64,000 bases of DNA from PCRC01 sp040384665 (GTDB lineage Bacteria; Pseudomonadota; Gammaproteobacteria; Burkholderiales; Burkholderiaceae_C), in NCBI GenBank assembly GCA_040384665.1, contig JAZKIY010000012.1, positions 62,001 through 126,000 of the forward strand. Reading direction: 5' to 3'. Under the pieces are notes generated by a model. The model made no database searches. It saw nothing but the letters and a program-made list of their open reading frames with translations, and had not been told where the DNA came from. The translations under genes and the position numbers were made by a program. Shown here one piece after another: positions 27,701 to 33,984 of this stretch; the first letter of the stretch is position 1, and each line of letters starts with the position of its first letter.

Positions 27701-28907
27701 AAGAAGCGCCAAAATTGCTGCCGCCCGGCGGGTAGTTGTAGACCATGGCGACCAGCTTTTTGTCGGCCATCGGTTTGTTTTGCAGCACCAGTAGGCGGCG
27801 CACCTTGGCCACCACCGCATCGGCCTGCCGCGCGATCAGCACCGGCAGGCCGCGCGGTGTTTGGGCCGCCACCAGCACCGGATCGACCGTGCCGGAGGCC
27901 TCGGGCTGGGCCAGGTAGAAAGGCACGTCGGCCGTGGTCAATCCGGTCTCGTCTCTCTCCCAGACCGGCACATCGCCCTGACGGTAGATCTGCGTGGCCA
28001 ACACGGGCACGCCCCAGCGCGTGAACAGCGGCTGCAGCGCGGCCCCCTGAGGCAGCAGCTGGTGGGTGACGATGGCGCGCGCATGGGGACGCGGCGTGCC
28101 TTGCGCGTCCCTCTCGTCTGGCAGTTCCAGCAAGGCCGCCAGCCCGGCGGGATCGACCTGCTGGCCAAACACCGCGTAGGCGGCCAGACCCTGGGCCTGG
28201 AAGCGGCGCAGCCAGGCGTCGAGCCAGTCGGTCGTGCCGTTGACAAAGTGGTAACGGTGCACCAGCACCGCCACCGGTGGCAAGTTGCGCAACGCAGGCT
28301 GGTCTTGCTGCCAGCGCGCAAAGGCGGCGGCATCGGCCATCAGGCCCGGTGCCTGCGGGTGGTACACCCCGCGCACCGGCCAGGGCTCGGCAGCGGGCAA
28401 GACCGGCAGCACCTGCCCCAACAGCAGGGCACGGCCCAGCGCCACGGCATGGCGCACATTGCGCTCGCCACCGGTTTGCAAGTAGCTGGCCATGCGTTCG
28501 GCGGGCGTCTTGGCAACACCAGACGCCGTCTCAGGCGCCACCCACACCACCCTGCCGGGCGCAGCGGCCTCGAAAGTGGCCAATGTGGGGCCCAGCAAGC
28601 TGCGCAAGCGCGCCAGCACGCTGGCATGTGGCGCATCCACCCACACCAGTGCGGCCTGGCGCAGCGCGTTGCGCAAGGCCGTCTGTTCCGCAGGCGAGAG
28701 GTCAGAGGCGCCACGCAAGGGGTAGTCGAGGTGCTGCACTGCGAGCCCCGCTGCCGCACCCAGCCTTTCAACCAGCGCGGTGCGCGCGGCCGGGGTGATG
28801 TCCCCGGTAATCCACAACACGCTTTTGGGAACCGTCTGCGCCTGCACCGACAGCAATCCAGCCGCAGACAGCAACAGCGCGGTCAGCCAAATCCGCAAGG
28901 AGCACAT
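24774..28907 (-). CDS. Membrane-anchored periplasmic CobN-family (de)chelatase
   Basis: A 1377-residue member of the CobN/BchH large-subunit family. Canonical CobN inserts cobalt in the cytoplasm with CobS and CobT. This protein instead starts with a signal peptide (LTALLLSAAGLLSVQAQ, about 8-24) and ends with a Pro-rich linker and one membrane helix (AALLAQLLALVAMALVVVC, about 1342-1360) before a short basic tail, so the body should face the periplasm. Family motifs are present: PPGGSNFGASFLNVPRS near 395 and HFGTHGTQEW-APGK near 557, then YPYIVDNLGEALTAKRRGRA. The GLS...C segment that follows PGK in classical CobN is replaced by ARALDVWDD. ATG at 28907 overlaps the DUF2149 stop (TGATG). The layout resembles HmuS of Bacteroidetes heme-uptake operons more than cobaltochelatase. 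Confidence 0.85.
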   Translation of the reverse strand: MCSLRIWLTALLLSAAGLLSVQAQTVPKSVLWITGDITPAARTALVERLGAAAGLAVQHLDYPLRGASDLSPAEQTALRNALRQAALVWVDAPHASVLARLRSLLGPTLATFEAAAPGRVVWVAPETASGVAKTPAERMASYLQTGGERNVRHAVALGRALLLGQVLPVLPAAEPWPVRGVYHPQAPGLMADAAAFARWQQDQPALRNLPPVAVLVHRYHFVNGTTDWLDAWLRRFQAQGLAAYAVFGQQVDPAGLAALLELPDERDAQGTPRPHARAIVTHQLLPQGAALQPLFTRWGVPVLATQIYRQGDVPVWERDETGLTTADVPFYLAQPEASGTVDPVLVAAQTPRGLPVLIARQADAVVAKVRRLLVLQNKPMADKKLVAMVYNYPPGGSNFGASFLNVPRSLEQVSQGLQEAGYSTRRVAEADWISGLQPLLSAYYDGADLAGMLARNQADALPLARYEAWWTTLPAPVRERIAARWGNPAQSRYVVRWQGEKVFVIPRLQVGNLSVLPQPPREETLNRGQNPFAHRSKTPLSHHYLAAYLWAGQADALVHFGTHGTQEWAPGKARALDVWDDALLPLASASDHIPVVYPYIVDNLGEALTAKRRGRAVLVSHRTPQFAPAGFEARMAHMHEVMHEWETVDAGPTKQALERQLTAQFVEHQLHRDLGWTAERIAAHFEGFLELLHPYLDQLAQSSQPQGLAVFGRVPDALARQQTILQTLRKPLIDALGEDIDEAFLINHQSVATARPARWLSMALRDAQAASVLDLRPPLAPTPATADKLVRADDFVPNRAARQPIDTPALFKLAERAQQLETLLATEGELPGLLAALNGRFIPAAYGGDPIRNPDSLPTGRNLTGLDPSRLPTRQAYAVAQTLFNDWLKDWRQQHQGQVPGRMALSLWAGETLRHQGVMEAQALVALGVRPVWDESGRPVRIEVIGSDELKRPRVDVLLSITGSYRDQFPALMGLIDQAVAAAASAEPGVPNAVARNTAQVAAALRQRGLPLAQAQALARARVFGNAVGDYGTGISDAVQSDGLKREGMAADGSGGEDKRLGQLFLNRMSQPYVDGQPLAGVQAAAAVQALGAHLRQTDAAVLSRSSHLFAMVTSDDPFQYLGGLAAAARSAGKKDVLGLYVSQLQDASEPTTDSAQRSIALEMQSRYLHPGWLQAQKAEGYAGTLQVLKAVQFTWGWQAVAPDTVRPDHWQSFFDVLVKDKHRLGLPQWLKSHPQAYAQTLERLVQAQRLGYWKADAATQQQLASLYNELTQQAPLANPMASVQRWAGQDVAPVQAPPAASARPSEATPTARSEPVPPPVRGVLLQRQPDATPAVLRAALLAQLLALVAMALVVVCGAAWQRGKFTMDRHPNPLPT

Positions 28908-29266
28908 CAACGTGCAACCCCGCTGTCTGCCGCAGGCGGGGTGGATTCGCCCGCTTCGGGCACATAGACAATGCTGCCGTCCTTGAGCCGGTAAGCCACG
29001 CCTGCACGCACACCGCCGCCCTGGGCCGCGCTGCCAACACCCTTGTAGGTGACTTCCTTGCCGTCTTCGCGGACCACCACTTCCATGCCAGGCTCACCCG
29101 CGTTGCGGACCACGCTGGCACTGCTTTGCACCGCGCTCTGGCTCTGCGCGGCCACAGCGGTCAGCAGCGCGACAACCAGCACCAAAAAAACATCGACCAG
29201 GTTGACGGCCGAGAGCATCGGGTCGTCGTCGTCTTCTGCAAGCACCTGCAGGTGTTTGAAGCTCAT
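28907..29266 (-). CDS. DUF2149 protein, ExbD/TolR-like motor subunit
   Basis: A 119-residue protein with an acidic cytoplasmic N-terminus (AEDDDDP), one membrane helix and a periplasmic C-terminal domain of about 75 residues. The helix reads NLVDVFLVLVVALL, very close to the ExbD helix (PFIDVMLVLLIIFM in E. coli). It places an Asp at position 25, the same residue number as the proton-carrying Asp of ExbD. This supports an ExbD-like role in a proton-driven motor with the upstream ExbB-like protein. ATG overlaps the exbB-like stop (ATGA), and its own stop overlaps the cobN-like start, so the three proteins are translationally linked. Confidence 0.82.
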   Translation of the reverse strand: MSFKHLQVLAEDDDDPMLSAVNLVDVFLVLVVALLTAVAAQSQSAVQSSASVVRNAGEPGMEVVVREDGKEVTYKGVGSAAQGGGVRAGVAYRLKDGSIVYVPEAGESTPPAADSGVAR

Positions 29267-29748
29267 GCTGACACCACCGCGCGGTGGTTGTCGCGCGCCT
29301 TGCGCACCGCCATCAGCTCGGCCAGCAGCCAGCGCCGCCGCACCGAATACACCACCAGCCCAATGGAAGCTGCTGCCAGTGCCAGCACCACACCGGCAAA
29401 TGCACCGCTGAAAACAGACAGTGCCTGCTGCCCCTGCCCTGCGGCCACGCTTTGCAGCGCAGGGCCAAGCGGGATCATGGTGGCGATCAGGCCCAGCATC
29501 GGGGCCAGCCGGCTGAGCAGACGCACGGGCTCGATCTGACGCACGACCTGCAGTTCCAGCTCGTCCATCGACAGCGACTCGGTCTGGCGCAAGGCCGCAT
29601 ACGCGGGCAGACGCCAGCGCTGCCAGGCTTCCATCAAGGCCATGCCGCCAACCCACAAGGCGTACACAAACGACAGCGCCACCAGCAGCAGAACGGGCCA
29701 CAACAAGGACTGCGCGACTTGGGAAAAACCAGATTCGATCATGGGCAT
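29263..29748 (-). CDS. MotA/TolQ/ExbB-family proton channel protein
   Basis: A 161-residue inner-membrane protein with three predicted helices (about 14-37, 78-99 and 109-138). It shows the family pattern LAPMLGLIATMIPLGPAL and SGAFAGVVLALAAASIGL. It is much shorter than ExbB or TolQ (230-245 aa), mostly in the cytoplasmic loop between helices 1 and 2. It is the first clear gene after the second cobalamin riboswitch and is overlapped by the DUF2149 gene. Two in-frame ATGs (29748 and 29742) are possible starts; the first has an aagg-type ribosome site close by. Confidence 0.88.
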   Translation of the reverse strand: MPMIESGFSQVAQSLLWPVLLLVALSFVYALWVGGMALMEAWQRWRLPAYAALRQTESLSMDELELQVVRQIEPVRLLSRLAPMLGLIATMIPLGPALQSVAAGQGQQALSVFSGAFAGVVLALAAASIGLVVYSVRRRWLLAELMAVRKARDNHRAVVSA

Positions 29749-30002
29749 ACCTTGCTTTTATTTTTGAAGCAGAAAAGTTTTTGAATGGAAGGGGCGTGCC
29801 AAAGCCTTGGCGACACCACGCCGCAAGCGGTTGCAATGCACCACAGACACAGCTGTGCCAGCCCATACCGGACGGCCATCGGCCGTATCAGCGAATGGAC
29901 AGCGTGAACGTGAGCGGGAACTGATCGCCCAAAGGCATTGGGCGATCGGCGCACAGGCGGCGGAAAAGAATGGTCATGACAGAAAACAGTCAATAAATCC
30001 AT
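29739..30002 (-). CDS. Possible leader ORF after the cobalamin riboswitch
   Basis: An open frame of 87 codons starts at the first ATG after a hairpin whose loop holds a gggga ribosome site (7 nt away). It ends on a TGA that overlaps the second ATG of the exbB-like gene. The product (three Cys near residues 50-60, one weak hydrophobic patch, no homology I recognise) does not look like a conserved protein. It may be a coupling leader rather than a functional protein, or chance. A perfect 10-bp inverted repeat lies inside it. Confidence 0.25.
   Translation of the reverse strand: MDLLTVFCHDHSFPPPVRRSPNAFGRSVPAHVHAVHSLIRPMAVRYGLAQLCLWCIATACGVVSPRLWHAPSIQKLFCFKNKSKVCP
29923..29947. repeat. Perfect 10-bp inverted repeat in the leader of the exbB-like gene
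   Basis: The arms gatcgcccaa (29923-29932) and ttgggcgatc (29938-29947) are exact complements around a 5-nt loop. There is no T run on either side, so it is not a standard terminator. It could be an operator, an mRNA structure or a palindromic repeat. Confidence 0.7.
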
Positions 30003-30039
30003 GCTGGCTTCCCCGCCAGCAAACGGACGTCAAGGTTGC

Positions 30040-30280
30040 GCACTTCTTCAAGACGCACAACCACCTTATTGGCCGGTATCCGGGCTGGCGGAGCAACTTC
30101 CATCGCCTTCCCAGGTGCACAAGGCGATGTGCATCCAGTGGCCATGATGAAAATGGGGCGCCTCGTGAATGAGGAACCCGTCCGCTTACCGTTGCGGGGG
30201 CAGCGCAGGTTAGGTCGGTCTGGGCCGTCCCCCCTGCTTCCCGTTGAACTGCAACACGTGAACCATGTCGCGAGCACCAA
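30040..30280 (-). promoter_or_regulatory. Cobalamin riboswitch 1 (exbB-like/cobN operon)
   Basis: Read on the minus strand, the leader holds the conserved cobalamin aptamer parts in order: ggtgct near 30278, ttcaacgggaagcaggggg, gcaacggtaagcggac, the B12 box gccactg (30136-30142), gggaaggcgatgg, and agcccggataccggcc (30071-30086). A -10-like tagaat lies just upstream (about 30290). Downstream, a gctggc-gggga-gccagc hairpin (30003-30020) places a ribosome-site-like loop next to an ATG. High adenosylcobalamin is expected to shut off the genes that follow, from exbB-like to cobT. Confidence 0.93.
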
Positions 30281-30353
30281 CACACCTATTCTATCGGGCA
30301 AATCCAGGCTGGTGACCCATGCCGCACTGGCCACCGCAATGAAACAGCGGCAG

Positions 30354-31127
30354 CTACAGTTTTGGAAGCGCGACCCACAGGTTTGACAGGGGCTGGATGG
30401 TGATGCGGTGCTCAAACACCGCCACCAGCGCGGCGTGGGTGGCGCTGCTGTTGCAGGCGCCATGGTGCACCACCCGGCCCTGCGCCATCACCAGCAAATC
30501 GTCGGCCTGCAGCGCCAGCGAAATCTCGTGCAGCACGCTGACCACCGTCTTGCCGTTGGTGACGAGTGCGCGCACCATCTGCAGCCAGTCGGCCTGGTGC
30601 GGCGGGTCGAGGTTGGCCAGCGGCTCGTCCATCAGCAGCACCTCGGCCTGCACCGCCAGCGCGCGTGCCAGCAGCACCCGCTGGCGTTCGCCGCCGGAGA
30701 GCTGGCCGAGCGGGCGGTCGCGCCAGTCCCACGCTTGCGTGGTGCGCAGCGCCTGCTCTACCGCGGCACGGTCGGCCGCATTGGGCGGGGCCAGCCAGGC
30801 CTGGTGCGGCAGGCGGCCGAGCATGGCGACGTCGTAGACCATCAGGTCGTCGGCCGCCGATTCGTTCTGGCCCAGCCAGGACATGCGGCGTGCCCGTTCG
30901 CGCGCTGGCAAAGCTGCGATAGGGTCGCCCAGCAGTTGTACCTGGCCCTTGTGCGGCAGCAGCCCGGCGAGCGCCTTGAGCAGCGTGGATTTGCCGGCGC
31001 CGTTGGGGCCAACGATGCTGGTCCAGCACGCGGACGGCAGGGCGATGTCGATGCCGTGCAGCACCTCGGTGGCACCCAGCGTGGCGCAGATGCCTTGGGC
31101 GGCAATGGCCATCGGTGCCGCACTCAC
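30354..31127 (-). CDS. btuD: Cobalamin ABC transporter ATP-binding protein
   Basis: The 257-residue ATPase subunit of the BtuFCD importer. Walker A is GPNGAGKST, the signature is LSGGERQR, Walker B is VLLMDEP, and the switch His is in VLHEISLA. I chose the GTG at 31127 because it overlaps the btuC stop (GTGA) and has an aggag ribosome site 6 nt upstream. ATG at 31112 is the alternative. It is the last gene of the first operon; the second riboswitch begins about 75 bp downstream. Confidence 0.93.
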   Translation of the reverse strand: MSAAPMAIAAQGICATLGATEVLHGIDIALPSACWTSIVGPNGAGKSTLLKALAGLLPHKGQVQLLGDPIAALPARERARRMSWLGQNESAADDLMVYDVAMLGRLPHQAWLAPPNAADRAAVEQALRTTQAWDWRDRPLGQLSGGERQRVLLARALAVQAEVLLMDEPLANLDPPHQADWLQMVRALVTNGKTVVSVLHEISLALQADDLLVMAQGRVVHHGACNSSATHAALVAVFEHRITIQPLSNLWVALPKL

Positions 31128-32125
31128 AGCATGCTCCTGCCGTTGCTGCGTTTGTGCATCAGCACGAGCAGGTAGCTGCCGCCCAGCACGGCGGTGAGCA
31201 CACCCACCGGCAACTCCTGCGGCGCAATCACCCAGCGCGCCAGAATGTCGGCGGAGAGCAGCAACGCGCCGCCCATCAGGCTGGCCAGCACCAGCAACCA
31301 GGCGTGGGTGGTCTTGACCAGGCTGCGCGCCAGGTGCGGCGCGGCCAGGCCCACAAAAGCAATCAGCCCGGTCTGCGCCACGGCCGTGCCGGTGGCCAAT
31401 GCCAGCACCAGCACCAGCAGCGCACGCAGCGGTGCCAGTGGCAGGCCCAAACTCTGCGCGGTCGATTCGCCCAGCGTGAGGCCGTCGAGCACGCGGCTCA
31501 GGCTCCAGGCACCGGTCTGGCACAGCAGCCAGACCACGGCCATCAACACGCAGGCGCTCCAGCCAACAAAGCCGGTGCTGCCGAGGTTGAAGGCCTGCAT
31601 CGCCGCCAGAATGTCCGGTGCGGCCAGGCCCACCAGGTCTTTCACCGCACCCAGCACAAAGCCAACGATGACGCCGGCCAGCAGCAGCCGCAGCGTGTGC
31701 TGCACGCCCTGCGCCAGCACCAGCGTGAACAGCACGCCGGCCACCGCACCGACGAATGCCGCGCCGGTCAGCCCCAGCCGCACCAGCCAGGGCGTGGCCG
31801 CAGCCGACACGCCCCACAGCACCAGCGCCAAGGCCACACCGAGCGAGGCGCCCGACGCACTGCCGAGCAAATACGGATCGGCCAGCGGGTTGCGAAACAG
31901 CCCCTGCGCCACCGCACCGGCCAGGCCCAAGAGCGCACCGGCCATCCACGCGCCCAGCGTGCGCGGGAGGCGAATGTCCCAGACGATCTGCCAGGCCAGC
32001 GGGTCGTGCCAGGCGTTCAACACACTCTGGAAACCGGTGCTGCCCACGCCCGCGCCCAGCAGCACCAGCGCGCAGCCGGTGGCCAGCAGCGCCAGCACCA
32101 GCCACTGCGCACGGTGGTGGGGCAT
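31124..32125 (-). CDS. btuC: Cobalamin ABC transporter permease
   Basis: A 333-residue FecCD-family permease with about ten membrane helices. Family motifs include IRLPRTLGAWMAGALLGLAGA, FRNPLADPYLLGSASGA and the coupling-helix segment FVGLAAPHLAR. With BtuD and BtuF it imports corrinoids across the inner membrane. ATG at 32125 is 8 bp after the VOC gene stop. A GTG at 32137 overlapping that stop is possible but has no ribosome site. Confidence 0.92.
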   Translation of the reverse strand: MPHHRAQWLVLALLATGCALVLLGAGVGSTGFQSVLNAWHDPLAWQIVWDIRLPRTLGAWMAGALLGLAGAVAQGLFRNPLADPYLLGSASGASLGVALALVLWGVSAAATPWLVRLGLTGAAFVGAVAGVLFTLVLAQGVQHTLRLLLAGVIVGFVLGAVKDLVGLAAPDILAAMQAFNLGSTGFVGWSACVLMAVVWLLCQTGAWSLSRVLDGLTLGESTAQSLGLPLAPLRALLVLVLALATGTAVAQTGLIAFVGLAAPHLARSLVKTTHAWLLVLASLMGGALLLSADILARWVIAPQELPVGVLTAVLGGSYLLVLMHKRSNGRSML

Positions 32126-32133
32126 GCCCGCCG

Positions 32134-32508
32134 TCACGACGCGGTGGTCCACTGCGCCAGGTGCAGCAACACGCCCGACGGGTCCCACACATAGGTCACG
32201 GTGGCGCCGTACGGTTCGACCTTGGGCGGGGCCACGCGCGCGCCCGGAAACTCACCGCTGGCCAGCACCTGCGCCACATGGGTGTGCCAGGCCTGCGCGT
32301 CGGCCACCGAGATGTGCAGCATGCAGTTGTCGGCCCAGTCTTTGACGTGGTAGGCCTGCAGGTAGAAGCGGCAGTCGCCGAGTTCCAGCAGCACCATGGT
32401 GTCGTCGGCCCAGCCTTCGCGCCAACCCAGCGCCTGGTAGAAGCGGCGCGACAGCGCGAAGTCTTGCGCGGGAATGAAGGGGCGCAGGTCGGATGCGTTC
32501 AAATTCAT
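32134..32508 (-). CDS. VOC/glyoxalase-superfamily protein in the btu operon
   Basis: A 124-residue VOC-fold protein: FIPAQDFALSRRFYQALG at the start, DNCMLHISVADAQAWH in the middle, and VTYVWDPSGVLLHLAQ at the end, a layout like that of bleomycin-resistance/glyoxalase proteins. It is not close to methylmalonyl-CoA epimerase by eye. It sits between btuF (13 bp) and btuC (8 bp), so it is under the btuB riboswitch. Its role in corrinoid use is unknown. Confidence 0.8.
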   Translation of the reverse strand: MNLNASDLRPFIPAQDFALSRRFYQALGWREGWADDTMVLLELGDCRFYLQAYHVKDWADNCMLHISVADAQAWHTHVAQVLASGEFPGARVAPPKVEPYGATVTYVWDPSGVLLHLAQWTTAS

Positions 32509-32521
32509 GGTGTCTCCCGGT

Positions 32522-33373
32522 TCAACCGGCTTTGTCGATGAGGCACTGCGCCATGATGCGCGCCGCCTCGGCCATGCGCGGGCCGGGGCGCACCAGCATG
32601 TCGGAGTTCTCGATCGGGAACACACAGATGCGCTTGTCGTGCACCGCGCGGATGCGGTCCCAGCCGGGGCGCTGCGTCATGCCCTGAAAGTTGCGGTCAC
32701 CGACCATGATGAGGTCCGGGTTGGCGCGCACCACAAATTCGGGGTTGAGCTTGGGGAACGGGCCCAGCTCCGGCGGGATGATGTTCTGCACGCCCAGCCG
32801 CGTGAGTGTTTCGCCAATGAAGGACGAGGTGCCTGCACCATAAGGCGCGCGGTTCACCTCAAAGTAGACCCGGGTTGCCTTGACGCGTGGTGGCAACGAC
32901 TGCGCCGCGGCCGACACGCCAGCGTCGATCACGCGCCAGACCCGCAGCGCGTCGGGCACGTCGAGCAGTTCGCCGAGCTTGCCCAGCACGCGCCGCACAT
33001 CGGCATGGGTCTTGGGTTCCAGCGCCACCACTTTCACACCCAGCGCTTCCAGCCGGGCACTGGCGCGCGAGGCGGTGGCGAGCACCACCACATCCGGCTT
33101 CAGCGCGACCACGGCTTCGATGTTGGGGTCCAGCCCGCCGCCCACCACCGGCAGGGTTTTGACGAAGGCTGGCCAATTGGAATAACGGTCCACTCCGACC
33201 AGGCGCTGGCACTGGCCGAGTTCGCAAACGCTCTCGGTCAGCGACGGCAGCAGGCTGACGATGCGCTGCGGTGTTTTTTCGAAATGGACGACCACGCCAC
33301 GGTCGTCGGTGACGTCCAGTGCCCACGTGTGGGTGGTCAGGGTGCACAGCAGCGCCAGCAAAAGGTGCTTCAT
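32522..33373 (-). CDS. btuF: Periplasmic corrinoid-binding protein
   Basis: A 283-residue substrate-binding protein of the BtuF class. It has a signal peptide (KHLLLALLCTLTTHTWA, about 1-20), TPQRIVSLLPSLTESVCELG (36-55), VGVDRYSNWP, and PNIEAVVALKPDVVV. It delivers corrinoids to BtuCD. The ATG at 33371-33373 overlaps the cobU stop (ATGA), which fixes the start against a longer frame to 33430. Confidence 0.93.
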   Translation of the reverse strand: MKHLLLALLCTLTTHTWALDVTDDRGVVVHFEKTPQRIVSLLPSLTESVCELGQCQRLVGVDRYSNWPAFVKTLPVVGGGLDPNIEAVVALKPDVVVLATASRASARLEALGVKVVALEPKTHADVRRVLGKLGELLDVPDALRVWRVIDAGVSAAAQSLPPRVKATRVYFEVNRAPYGAGTSSFIGETLTRLGVQNIIPPELGPFPKLNPEFVVRANPDLIMVGDRNFQGMTQRPGWDRIRAVHDKRICVFPIENSDMLVRPGPRMAEAARIMAQCLIDKAG

Positions 33374-33984
33374 TCGGAGTCTTTCAAAAAGAGCGGCAAA
33401 CCCGCCGCCATCAGCGTGACGCGTTGGCACACGGCAGCAGCGCTCTGGTTCAGCCGACCGAGGGCATCCACAAAAGCACGCACCTCTCGGCCCATGGGAA
33501 TGACGCCCAGTCCGATCTCGTTGCTGACCAGCACAATGGGGCCGCTGGCGTTGTCAATTGCTCCTGAAAGAAGAGCAATACTGTTAGATTCCACTAGGGC
33601 TTGAAGCCGATTTGGCTTTAAATTGGTGGTGTCAAGCTCCCCAGAGGCCTCTTCCAGCGGCATGAGCCGGTTGGTGAGCCACAAGGTCAGGCAATCCACC
33701 ACCAGCAGGGTGTTGGCGTGGCTGTGCAGCGCAATGGCCGAGGCCAGCGCCAGCGGCTCCTCCACGGTGGCCATGCCGGGCACGCGCTCGGCGCGGTCTT
33801 GCTGGTGGCGGGCGATGCGTTCGCGCATCTCGTCGTCCCAGGGCTGTGCGGTGGCGACCATCACCGCGCGGTGGGACGGGTCTTGCCACAACCAACGCCG
33901 CGCCAGGTCTTCTGCCCGACGCGACTTGCCACTTTTCTGCCCGCCGAGGATCAGCTCGGAGCGTGCCACCGACAGCTCAGCCAT
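33370..33984 (-). CDS. cobU: Adenosylcobinamide kinase/guanylyltransferase
   Basis: CobU phosphorylates adenosylcobinamide and then makes GDP-cobinamide. The 204-residue product has the P-loop GGQKSGKS (14-21), VVDCLTLWLTN, and VSNEIGLGVIPMGREVRAFVDALGRLNQ. Between the last two, about 22 residues (NLKPNRLQAL..SIALLSGA, split) are encoded by a copy of the 65-bp dispersed repeat. The reading frame stays intact and the total length is normal, so the repeat has become part of a helical, poorly conserved stretch. The start overlaps the upstream gene by 8 bp. Confidence 0.93.
   Translation of the reverse strand: MAELSVARSELILGGQKSGKSRRAEDLARRWLWQDPSHRAVMVATAQPWDDEMRERIARHQQDRAERVPGMATVEEPLALASAIALHSHANTLLVVDCLTLWLTNRLMPLEEASGELDTTNLKPNRLQALVESNSIALLSGAIDNASGPIVLVSNEIGLGVIPMGREVRAFVDALGRLNQSAAAVCQRVTLMAAGLPLFLKDSE
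33560..33624 (+). repeat. Dispersed 65-bp repeat, copy B (inside cobU)
   Basis: This copy aligns without gaps to copies A, C and D, for example through 'gttagattccactagggct'. It lies wholly within cobU, antisense to it, and contains an aagcc-gattt-ggctt inverted repeat. Local AT content is clearly higher than in the rest of cobU. Confidence 0.75.

Noticed and set aside
24795..27794. Open frame of 999 codons antisense to the cobN-like gene
   Set aside because: It is a high-GC shadow: the product is His/Arg/Gln/Gly-rich without domains, while the opposite strand shows clear CobN motifs.
30354..32192. Single 612-codon frame through btuC and btuD
   Set aside because: Only its 3' third encodes BtuD. 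The upstream part is out of frame with the clear BtuC permease and reads as Ala/Gly/Arg-rich filler.
33560..33624. cobU as a pseudogene disrupted by the repeat
   Set aside because: The frame is intact and all nucleotide-binding motifs on both sides are present.
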